Origin: Variovorax sp.
GTDB taxonomy: Bacteria; Pseudomonadota; Gammaproteobacteria; Burkholderiales; Burkholderiaceae_C
Length of the DNA stretch: 7,036 bases
Assembly (NCBI GenBank): GCA_028292835.1
Contig: JAQGLP010000076.1
Span: 1 to 7,036, forward strand
Reading direction: 5' to 3'
The notes under the pieces are model-generated. The model worked only from the letters and a program-made list of their open reading frames with translations. It made no database searches and was not told the origin of the DNA. Below, in pieces: positions 1-5,232 of this stretch. Within the stretch, counting starts at the first letter, position 1. Every line of letters begins with the position of its first letter. A program made the position numbers and the translations under genes.

Positions 1-1384
1 TGAACAGGCAGCGTCCCGGCACGACGTTGGTCGAGCCGTTGGGCACCTGCAGCATGCCGATGGTGCCCACGCTGTCACCGTCTTGCGCTGCGCGCTTTTC
101 CACGTAGAGCGCAAGTTCGGCCACGGCGGTGGCCGCGTCGCGCCGCGCGTTCATCGGCGTGGTGCCGGCGTGGCTGGCCATGCCGATCACCTCACCGATG
201 TAGCGCACGCTGCCGTTGATCGAGGTGACGATGCCCAGAGGCAGGTCGAGTTCGGTGAGAACCGGGCCTTGTTCGATGTGCACCTCGACGAAGCCCAGGT
301 AGCGGGCGGGATCGCGCTCCAGTTTGGGAATGTCGTTCTCGTCGAGCCCGGCATGCTTCATCGCTTCGCGCATGGTGATGCCGTCGGCATCCTTTTGCTC
401 AAGCCAGTTCTGGTCGAAGTGGCCGGTCAGCGCGCCGGAGCCCAGGAACGTGGCCTTGTAGCGCTGGCCTTCCTCTTCGGCAAAGCCCACGACTTCGAAG
501 GCGAAGGGCAAGCGGCGGTTCTGGCGCTTCAGCTCGCGCACGCAGGCCATGGGAACGAAGATGCCAAGCCGCCCGTCGTACTTGCCGCCGTTGCGAACCG
601 TGTCGTAGTGCGAGCCGGTCAGGAGCGTCTTGGCATCGGGCGTGGCGCCTTCGTAGCGGCCGACCACGTTGCCCACGGCGTCGATGTAGGCTGTGTCAAA
701 GCCGGCGTCTCGCATCCATCCCGCAATCTGCTGGGCGCAGGCCCGGTGCGCATCGGTGAGGTAGGTGACCGTGAGCTGGCCTTTCTCGGCGTAGCCGGGA
801 TCGGTATGCTGGGCCAGTTGCTCCTGCCAGTCCCAGACGTCGTTGCCGAGCGTCGGTTCGATGCCGAACTTGTCGTTCAGGCGGATCTCGGCAATGCGGT
901 GGATGTTGCGCAGTGCCTCGCCCAGCTCGAAACCCGGGTGGTTGTGCAGGCGCCGCTCGAAGGTCTCGATGATCTCGCGCTTGGGCAACCCGGTGCCACG
1001 CGGTCCGCGCACAGCCAGGATGAACGGGAAGCCGAACTTGGCGTTGTAGTCGGCGTTGAGCTGCTGGATCTTGGCAAATTCCTCGGGCGTGCAGTCGGTC
1101 AGGCCGGCCTTGCTTTGCTCGTTGGTCGATTCGGCCGTCAGGCTGTTGCTGACCATGGCCTTGCCCGCGAGCTCCGGGTGGGCGCGCACCAGGCCGAGCT
1201 GCGACTGAACCGGGCTCTGGCTCACCGCGTGCGCCAGCGCGTGCTTCAGATGCTGCAGCGAGCGGAACGGCCGCTCGACGACGGCCTGGGCCGCGATCCA
1301 CGGCGAATGCTCGTACACACCGTCGAGCAGGGCGACCGCCTCCTCGGGTGTGGCGGCGTTGAGTTGGGCAATGGTGAGGGCCAT
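1..1384 (-). CDS. Bifunctional OHCU decarboxylase / allantoate amidohydrolase (UraD-AllC fusion), 3' end outside window
   Basis: The reading frame is open from ATG at 1384-1382 to the left edge: 461 residues are visible and there is no stop. Residues about 1-175 are an OHCU decarboxylase (UraD) domain, which converts OHCU to S-allantoin. It has the catalytic-His motif HPELAG (His69), the STNEQSKAGL segment (86-95), FGFPFI (117-122) and the closing EIRL (166-169). Residues from about 183 are an M20-family allantoate amidohydrolase (AllC). They show GSHYDTV (257-263, His259), the second metal motif KYDGRLG (Asp270), the catalytic and ligand glutamates in AEEEG (302-306), HIEQGP (His369) and the dimer-interface motif SHAGTTPM (404-411). 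AllC family length implies about 130 residues, including the last metal-ligand His, lie beyond the edge. GGAG (1394-1391) sits 6 nt before the ATG. The start is 1 nt after the puuE stop, so the two are probably translationally coupled. The domain calls are firm from the motifs. That both domains are active is inferred. Confidence 0.95.
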   Translation of the reverse strand, partial: MALTIAQLNAATPEEAVALLDGVYEHSPWIAAQAVVERPFRSLQHLKHALAHAVSQSPVQSQLGLVRAHPELAGKAMVSNSLTAESTNEQSKAGLTDCTPEEFAKIQQLNADYNAKFGFPFILAVRGPRGTGLPKREIIETFERRLHNHPGFELGEALRNIHRIAEIRLNDKFGIEPTLGNDVWDWQEQLAQHTDPGYAEKGQLTVTYLTDAHRACAQQIAGWMRDAGFDTAYIDAVGNVVGRYEGATPDAKTLLTGSHYDTVRNGGKYDGRLGIFVPMACVRELKRQNRRLPFAFEVVGFAEEEGQRYKATFLGSGALTGHFDQNWLEQKDADGITMREAMKHAGLDENDIPKLERDPARYLGFVEVHIEQGPVLTELDLPLGIVTSINGSVRYIGEVIGMASHAGTTPMNARRDAATAVAELALYVEKRAAQDGDSVGTIGMLQVPNGSTNVVPGRCLF

Positions 1385-1385
1385 G

Positions 1386-2348
1386 TCAGGCTCCGGTGGT
1401 GGCGATGAAGGGGTGCGTCTGTTTCCAGTGGCGCGCGAGGTCGAGCCGGCGGCAGACCCAGACGTGGTCGTGGCGCTCGATGTGGTCGAGGAAACGCTGC
1501 AGCGCCGTGATGCGCCCCGGCCGCCCGAGCAGGCGGCAGTGCATGCCGATGCTCATCATCTTGGGCCGGTCGTCGCCGTTGGGGTCGCCTTCGGCGTAGA
1601 GCGCGTCGAAGGTGTCCTTCATGTACTGGAAGAACGGGTCGGCGTGCGAATAGCCCTGCGGCAACGCGAAGCGCATGTCGTTGCAGTCGAGCGTGTAGGG
1701 CACGATCAATTGCGGCGCCACCTCGCCATTGGTCTTTTGCACCTCCATCCAGAACGGCAGGTCGTCACCGTAGTAGTCGCTGTCGTACTCGAAGCCGCCG
1801 TAGTCGGCCACCAGCCGGCGCGTGCGCGGGCTGTCGCGGCCGGTGTACCAGCCGAGCGGACGCTCGCCGGTGAGCTGCTCGATCGCCTTCATGCCAAGCG
1901 CCATGTGCTCGCGCTCGATTGCTTCGTCGAGATTCTGGTAGTGGATCCAGCGCCAGCCGTGGCAGGCGATGTCGTGGCCGAGTTCCTTGAAGGCGGTCGC
2001 AAGCTCTGGATAGCGCTGCAGCGCCATGCCGACGCCGAACACGGTGAGCGGCAGGCCGCGCTTCTCGAATTCGCGCAGGATGCGCCAGACGCCGGCGCGC
2101 GAGCCATACTCGTAGATGCCCTCCATGCTGATGTGCCGGTCGGGAAAGCTCGCCGGGTTGAACATCTCGGAGAGGAACTGCTCGGAGCCGGCGTCGCCGT
2201 GCAGCACGCAGTTTTCGCCACCTTCTTCGTAGTTCAGCACGAACTGCACGGCAATGCGTGCGCGGCCGGGCCACTGGGCATGGGGCGGATTGCGGCCGTA
2301 GCCAACCAGGTCGCGCGGATAGGGGAGGGTAGTGTCGTAGGAGCTCAT
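1386..2348 (-). CDS. puuE: Allantoinase PuuE (polysaccharide-deacetylase-like, metal-independent type)
   Basis: This 320-residue cytoplasmic enzyme hydrolyses S-allantoin to allantoate. It belongs to the PuuE branch of the NodB/polysaccharide-deacetylase fold and is not related to the amidohydrolase-type AllB. Family marks visible are the N-terminal YPRDLVGYGR (10-19), the core strand FVLNYEEGGE (36-45), SMEGIYEYGSRAG (74-86), the ACHGWRWIHY segment (128-137), GWYTGRDSPRTRRL (166-179) and the C-terminal GMHCRLLGRPGR (268-279). Length fits the family (about 300-320). It lies 15 nt after the gntR stop and 1 nt before the UraD-AllC start, so the three genes form one operon. No purine-rich Shine-Dalgarno is visible: the leader reads CCCGCCCTCCGAAA before the ATG. 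Translation may depend on coupling to gntR. It supplies the reaction between the two steps carried by the downstream fusion. Confidence 0.95.
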   Translation of the reverse strand: MSSYDTTLPYPRDLVGYGRNPPHAQWPGRARIAVQFVLNYEEGGENCVLHGDAGSEQFLSEMFNPASFPDRHISMEGIYEYGSRAGVWRILREFEKRGLPLTVFGVGMALQRYPELATAFKELGHDIACHGWRWIHYQNLDEAIEREHMALGMKAIEQLTGERPLGWYTGRDSPRTRRLVADYGGFEYDSDYYGDDLPFWMEVQKTNGEVAPQLIVPYTLDCNDMRFALPQGYSHADPFFQYMKDTFDALYAEGDPNGDDRPKMMSIGMHCRLLGRPGRITALQRFLDHIERHDHVWVCRRLDLARHWKQTHPFIATTGA

Positions 2349-2363
2349 TTTCGGAGGGCGGGT

Positions 2364-3032
2364 TCAGAATGACAACGCGAGGCTGACGTCCTGGGTGGGT
2401 ATGGGGCGGTCGAAGGCGAGGTTGGATTCCACGTTGAGCAGGTGTTCGTTCATGAGGCGGACGGCCAGTGCCTCGTCCTTGGCGGCAAGCGCCTTGACGA
2501 TGTCGGCATGCTCTTCGTTGGAATGTTCGGCGGCGCTGGCGCTTTGGTACATGAGCGTGATGAGCGCACAGCGCGAAATCAATTCGCCCAGCATTTGCGC
2601 AAGCACCTTGTTGCCCATCAGCTCGGCCATGCTCACATGGAAATCGCCCAGCAGCTCGGTGCGCCCAGAAACGTCTTCGCCCGAGACGGCGGACTTTTCG
2701 CGCGCCACGTGCTGCGTGAGGACCTTGATCTTGGCGGGCGTCACGCAGCGCACGAAGGCGCGCGTCATCTCGGTCTCGAGCATGCGACGAACAGCAAATA
2801 CCTGGCGCGCCTCGTCGACGGCGGGCGACGCCACGAAAGCGCCGCGTGCCGGTTCGAGCCGGATCAGCCGGTGCTGCGCCAGCTGGAACAGCGCCTGGCG
2901 CACCAGGGTGCGAGAGACGCCGAAATGATCGGCCAGCTTCTGCTCGGCCAGCTTGCTCCCCGGCTGCAGCCGATGTTCGACGATCGCCTTGGTCAGCGCG
3001 TCGACAATGGCACGGGTAGGAGTCGATTCCAT
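2364..3032 (-). CDS. GntR-family transcriptional regulator, FCD (FadR-like) subfamily, likely regulator of the urate/allantoin genes
   Basis: This 222-residue protein has a winged-helix GntR DNA-binding domain (about residues 5-70, with KLAEQKLADHFGVSRTLVRQAL as the helix-turn-helix and LEPARGAFV as the wing). An all-helical FCD effector domain follows (about 75-205). The usual FCD metal/ligand positions look present: Asp130 and His132 in GDFHVSM, His175 in EEHADIV, and His197 in NEHL. I chose the ATG at 3032-3030. A GTG at 3080 would add 16 residues but lies inside the candidate operator at 3059-3080, and GntR proteins normally begin shortly before the first helix. No good Shine-Dalgarno is visible. 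It is the first gene of the gntR-puuE-uraD/allC operon and is divergent from uraH. By family and context it is probably a repressor released by a purine or ureide intermediate. The effector cannot be read from the sequence. Confidence 0.9.
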   Translation of the reverse strand: MESTPTRAIVDALTKAIVEHRLQPGSKLAEQKLADHFGVSRTLVRQALFQLAQHRLIRLEPARGAFVASPAVDEARQVFAVRRMLETEMTRAFVRCVTPAKIKVLTQHVAREKSAVSGEDVSGRTELLGDFHVSMAELMGNKVLAQMLGELISRCALITLMYQSASAAEHSNEEHADIVKALAAKDEALAVRLMNEHLLNVESNLAFDRPIPTQDVSLALSF

Positions 3033-3117
3033 GTTTTCATGATAGACCCAAAGACGACAACTGTATACACTTTTGTCCACCGGAATTTCCCGAGTATTTC
3101 ATCAAAGGATCATCACC
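3033..3117. promoter_or_regulatory. Divergent control region between gntR operon and uraH
   Basis: This 85-bp, comparatively AT-rich gap separates the start codons of gntR (minus) and uraH (plus), so it must hold promoters or control for both directions. It contains the candidate operator at 3059-3080 and the uraH ribosome binding site at 3105-3109. No strong sigma70 promoter stands out. On the plus strand, TATACA (3064-3069, inside the palindrome) or TATTTC (3095-3100, paired with TTGTCC at 3073-3078 and a 16-nt spacer) could serve as -10 elements. Both are weak matches. Confidence 0.6.
3059..3080 (+). promoter_or_regulatory. Candidate GntR operator, copy 1
   Basis: The element reads AACTGTATACACT, then TTT, then GTCCAC. 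Its core TGTATACA (3062-3069) is a perfect 8-bp palindrome, and ACTGTATACACT is palindromic apart from one pair. The same element recurs at 5076-5097 with 19 of 22 positions identical. It ends 37 nt before the uraH ATG and lies 26 nt before the gntR ATG, a suitable place for control of both directions and for autoregulation. FCD-type GntR proteins typically bind short palindromes with a GT..AC core, which agrees. Binding is inferred. Confidence 0.7.
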
Positions 3118-3468
3118 ATGGGCTTGAGCACCCACGTACTGGACACCATGCACGGCGGCCCGGCCGCCGGCATGGAGGTGGCGCTGTACACCACCGACGG
3201 CGAGCAGGCGACGCTCGTGAAGCGGTTCAACCTGAATCACGACGGGCGCAGCGACGGGCCGCTGTACGACAACAGCACGCTGAAGGTCGGAACCTACCGG
3301 CTGGTGTTTGACGTTGCGGGTTATTTCAAGTCGCGCGGCGTGGAACTGCCTGAGCCCAACTTTTTGAATCGCGTGGCGCTGGACTTCGGCGTGGCCCACA
3401 TCGATCAGCACTACCACGTGCCGCTGCTGGTGAGCCCCTGGAGCTACGCGACCTACCGCGGGTCCTGA
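3118..3468 (+). CDS. uraH: 5-hydroxyisourate hydrolase (HIUase, transthyretin-related protein)
   Basis: This 116-residue enzyme hydrolyses 5-hydroxyisourate, the product of urate oxidation, to OHCU. It has the transthyretin-like fold and acts as a tetramer in the family. The catalytic set is visible: His6 in LSTHVLDT, Arg44 in NHDGRSDGPL, His100 in HYHVPLL, and the diagnostic C-terminal tetrapeptide YRGS (113-116). Length is normal for bacterial UraH without a signal peptide, so it is cytoplasmic. The start at 3118 is set by AAGGA (3105-3109) with an 8-nt spacer and by the conserved MGLSTHVLDT opening. An upstream TTG at 3073 falls in the candidate operator and is unlikely. It is divergent from the gntR operon and convergent with the lipoprotein gene 87 nt downstream. 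Its product is the substrate of the UraD domain encoded on the other strand. Confidence 0.97.
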   Translation: MGLSTHVLDTMHGGPAAGMEVALYTTDGEQATLVKRFNLNHDGRSDGPLYDNSTLKVGTYRLVFDVAGYFKSRGVELPEPNFLNRVALDFGVAHIDQHYHVPLLVSPWSYATYRGS

Positions 3469-3555
3469 AGGTCGGAAGCGCCGCCACGCATGTGCGGCAG
3501 GAGCTTTCTGCCATCAATCAGCAGCATGACGCGGACGCGACCCTTGCATGCCGGC
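3469..3555. other. Convergent gap between uraH and the lipoprotein gene, with a weak hairpin
   Basis: An 87-bp gap separates two converging stop codons. The only structure I see is a short inverted repeat at 3496-3512, GGCAGGA / TTCTGCC with a 3-nt loop and one G-T pair. No T-run follows on either strand, so at best it is a weak bidirectional terminator. Confidence 0.3.
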
Positions 3556-4110
3556 TCATTCCTGGCCTTCGCTCAGCGTGTCGAGCTGGAACTGGCCGCC
3601 GCGGTCCCACAGCCACGTGTCGGTCCAGATTACCGCGCCGAGCCGGCTGGCGACCGGGAAGGGCGCTGCGTCGAGCACCGAGCGTTCGATTTCCGCCACC
3701 ACTTCGGGCGCATGGGTGGGTGCGCGCAGCCAGTGCATCGAGCTTACCCTGCCGCCTGCGTCGAGCCGGACCTGCAGCGTGCCGATGGCGTAGAGCATCG
3801 GCGGCAGCTTGCCGGCGTACACGCGTGTCCGGTTGATCTCGTACACATGGCGGGCGGCATCGCGTCGGTAGGCGCGCGCATCGCCCGCATTGGAGGGTGG
3901 AGGCACGGCGCGGGCGATGTGTTCGCGCGTCGCGCCGCTGAGCTGGCCAGGCACCTGGGAAGAGGCGGTTGTCTCGCGGCCCGGGCTGCTGCAACCCGCC
4001 AGGCACAGCGCGCCGAGCAGGGTGGTGGCCAGGGCGCGGCGCGCCCGGGCGGCGCGTGCAGCGCGGCGGGGCACGGAAAATGGCAGGTAAAGCGGGCGCG
4101 TCAGGATCAT
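3556..4110 (-). CDS. Putative lipoprotein with TonB/TolA C-terminal-like domain
   Basis: I do not recognise a named gene. The 184-residue product begins with a long basic stretch (PRRAARAARARRA, 14-26), then a hydrophobic segment (27-37) and a lipobox LAGC ending at Cys40. It should therefore be exported and lipid-anchored. Residues about 88-178 resemble the TonB/TolA C-terminal fold: GTLQVRLDAGGRVSSMHWLRA (110-130), then a helix and the typical DAAPFP (147-152), and a last strand around WLWDRGGQFQL (166-176). The proline-rich periplasmic spacer and transmembrane anchor of true TonB are absent, so an energy-transducing role is doubtful. I start it at the ATG 4110-4108, where a signal peptide makes sense. 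No Shine-Dalgarno is visible. The frame stays open upstream to 4518, but only as the shadow of xdhC. It is the one gene here with no obvious purine role and is divergent from xdhC. Confidence 0.75.
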   Translation of the reverse strand: MILTRPLYLPFSVPRRAARAARARRALATTLLGALCLAGCSSPGRETTASSQVPGQLSGATREHIARAVPPPSNAGDARAYRRDAARHVYEINRTRVYAGKLPPMLYAIGTLQVRLDAGGRVSSMHWLRAPTHAPEVVAEIERSVLDAAPFPVASRLGAVIWTDTWLWDRGGQFQLDTLSEGQE

Positions 4111-4132
4111 GGTGCGAGCGGATGGTTGCAGC

Positions 4133-4148
4133 GCGGTTATACCGCCCG
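4133..4148 (-). promoter_or_regulatory. Possible promoter of the lipoprotein gene, overlapped by a short inverted repeat
   Basis: On the minus strand TATAAC (4141-4136) matches the sigma70 -10 box at five of six positions and lies 25 nt before the ATG at 4110. It is preceded by CGGGCGG. A poor -35 candidate, TTGCGC (4166-4161), would leave a 19-nt spacer. The -10 sits inside the inverted repeat GCGGT-TAT-ACCGC (4133-4145), which could be an operator or chance. Confidence 0.4.
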
Positions 4149-4189
4149 TGGAGTGTCCGCGCGCAACGAGCCCCGCCTGCAAAGCAACC

Positions 4190-4194
4190 GGAGG
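4190..4194 (+). promoter_or_regulatory. Ribosome binding site that fixes the xdhC start
   Basis: GGAGG lies 8 nt before the ATG at 4203. It is the strongest Shine-Dalgarno in the window and rules out the in-frame upstream starts (from 3969), which lie inside the divergent lipoprotein gene. Confidence 0.8.
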
Positions 4195-4202
4195 TATCTC
4201 CC

Positions 4203-5030
4203 ATGAAGGGTCAGCTCGACGAGCTGTTGGCTCGCCTTTCGCGCGAGGCGGGCGTTCTGGTGAGCGTCGAATCCACGCAGGGCTCGGCGCCGCGCGAAGC
4301 CGGCACCTGGATGGCGGTCTGGGCCGACGACCTGACCGGCACCATCGGCGGTGGCCAACTCGAATTGCAGGCGATGCAGGCGGCGCGCGCCTGGCTCGCG
4401 GGCGGACCGCCCATCGACGGCGTGCGGCGCTACCCGCTCGGCCCGAGCCTGGGCCAATGCTGCGGCGGCGTGGTCTTCCTGTCGTTTCGCCGCATCGCGG
4501 CAGTGGACGCGGCGGCACTGCGCGACATGCTGCTGTCGCCGCTGGTGCCGGTGGCCCTGTTCGGCGGCGGCCACGTGGGGGCGGCGCTGGCGCGCCTGCT
4601 GGCCACGCTGCCGTTTGCCGTGCGCTGGATCGACAGCCGCGACGGCGTGTTCCCGACAGCGCTGCCCGCCCAGGTCGAGTGCGAGCATTCCGAGCCGGTG
4701 CAGGACGCCGTGGCGCAGCTCGCGCCCGGCTCGCGCGTGCTGATCATGAGCTTCAGCCATGCCGAGGACCTCGACATCGTGATCGCGTGCCTCAGACGTC
4801 TTCGCGTGAGCGACGACCTGCCTTACATCGGCCTGATCGGCAGCCGCACCAAGTGGGCGACCTTTCGCCACCGGCTCGAAGCGCGTGGATTTTCCGAGGC
4901 GGAGATGGCGCGTATCACCTGCCCGATCGGCGTGCCGGGCATCACCGGCAAGGAGCCCGGGGTGATCGCGGTGGCAGTCGCGGCGCAGTTGCTGCAAGAT
5001 GGCGAAAGCGGCGGCGTCCATCAGGGTTGA
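4203..5030 (+). CDS. xdhC: Xanthine dehydrogenase accessory protein XdhC
   Basis: This 275-residue protein is of the XdhC/CoxI family. These proteins bind molybdenum cofactor, support its sulfuration and pass it to the XdhB subunit of xanthine dehydrogenase in the cytoplasm. The N-terminal domain shows STQGSAPREAG (24-34), GTIGGGQLE (46-54) and the Cys-containing LGQCCGGVV (83-91). The C-terminal Rossmann-like domain shows ALFGGGHVG (118-126), YIGLIGSRTK (208-217), and the family-ending CPIGVPGITGKEP (240-252). Length is usual and no key motif is missing. It is alone on its strand here: no xdhA or xdhB lies next to it, and uraH is two genes upstream beyond an opposing gene. Its promoter must be in the 92-bp gap 4111-4202 or further left, but I cannot identify one. 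Confidence 0.95.
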   Translation: MKGQLDELLARLSREAGVLVSVESTQGSAPREAGTWMAVWADDLTGTIGGGQLELQAMQAARAWLAGGPPIDGVRRYPLGPSLGQCCGGVVFLSFRRIAAVDAAALRDMLLSPLVPVALFGGGHVGAALARLLATLPFAVRWIDSRDGVFPTALPAQVECEHSEPVQDAVAQLAPGSRVLIMSFSHAEDLDIVIACLRRLRVSDDLPYIGLIGSRTKWATFRHRLEARGFSEAEMARITCPIGVPGITGKEPGVIAVAVAAQLLQDGESGGVHQG

Positions 5031-5075
5031 CGAGCACAAGAGACACCGCAAAAAAACATTTAACGGGGAGTGGAG

Positions 5076-5097
5076 AACTGTATACACTCCAGTCCAC
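5076..5097 (+). promoter_or_regulatory. Candidate GntR operator, copy 2 (puuD)
   Basis: The element reads AACTGTATACACT, then CCA, then GTCCAC, with the palindrome TGTATACA at 5079-5086. It differs from copy 1 (3059-3080) only in the three bases between the two conserved blocks. The orientation relative to the downstream gene is the same, but its distance to the puuD ATG is 135 nt against 37 nt for uraH. The surrounding bases are unrelated, so the match is not part of a larger duplication. Confidence 0.7.
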
Positions 5098-5197
5098 AAA
5101 CAAGCCGCAGCGGAGCGAGACAAGCCCCCTTTGTCTGCGTTCGCGGCGTTAATCTGCTTACAGCGCCCGCAGTGGTGAGCAGGCCGTAACTACACCA

Positions 5198-5216
5198 CGG
5201 CGCCTTTTCGGCGCCG
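5198..5216 (+). other. Hairpin immediately upstream of puuD
   Basis: CGGCGCC (5198-5204) can pair with GGCGCCG (5210-5216) across a 5-nt loop, TTTTC. It ends 16 nt before the puuD ATG, close to the weak purine-rich GAGAGA (5223-5228). No U-run follows, so it is not a normal intrinsic terminator. It could affect translation initiation or mRNA stability. Confidence 0.45.
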
Positions 5217-5232
5217 AAGGTTGAGAGAGCAT

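Larger units (their letters stand above)
5031..5232 (+). promoter_or_regulatory. puuD control region and long leader
   Basis: This is a 202-bp non-coding gap between xdhC and puuD. From left to right it holds an A7 tract (5050-5056), which could act as an UP element; a weak -35-like TTAACG (5060-5065); the candidate operator 5076-5097, whose TATACA (5081-5086) could be the -10; a stretch of about 100 bp with no recognised signal; and a GC-rich hairpin at 5198-5216 just before the puuD start. If the -10 guess is right, the operator covers it and the mRNA leader is about 140 nt. Confidence 0.5.

Noticed and set aside
83..1408. Plus-strand ORF of 441 codons opposite the UraD-AllC gene
   Set aside because: It is antisense to a gene with clear UraD and M20 motifs. 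Its low-complexity Ala/Val/Gly/Arg/His-rich translation has no family marks and is typical of shadows in high-GC DNA.
1350..2372. Plus-strand ORF of 340 codons opposite puuE
   Set aside because: It mirrors puuE almost exactly, and puuE has unmistakable family motifs. No ribosome binding site or recognisable domain.
2442..3311. Plus-strand ORF of 289 codons across gntR, the control region and uraH
   Set aside because: It would run antisense through gntR, through the intergenic region, and out of frame through uraH. Both real genes carry diagnostic motifs.
3496..3512. Terminator between uraH and the lipoprotein gene
   Set aside because: The 7-bp hairpin has a G-T pair and no T-run on either side. 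I kept it only as a weak structure, not as a terminator.
4111..4518. N-terminal extension of the lipoprotein gene to 4518
   Set aside because: The extension is antisense to xdhC and would place the signal peptide and lipobox in mid-protein. The ATG at 4110 puts the lipobox Cys at residue 40.
4137..5123. Minus-strand ORF of 328 codons opposite xdhC
   Set aside because: It is a shadow of xdhC, whose motifs and Shine-Dalgarno are clear. It would also read through the puuD operator.
5098..5197. Small ORF or riboswitch in the puuD leader
   Set aside because: Only very short start-stop combinations are present, without ribosome binding sites, and I recognise no known riboswitch core.
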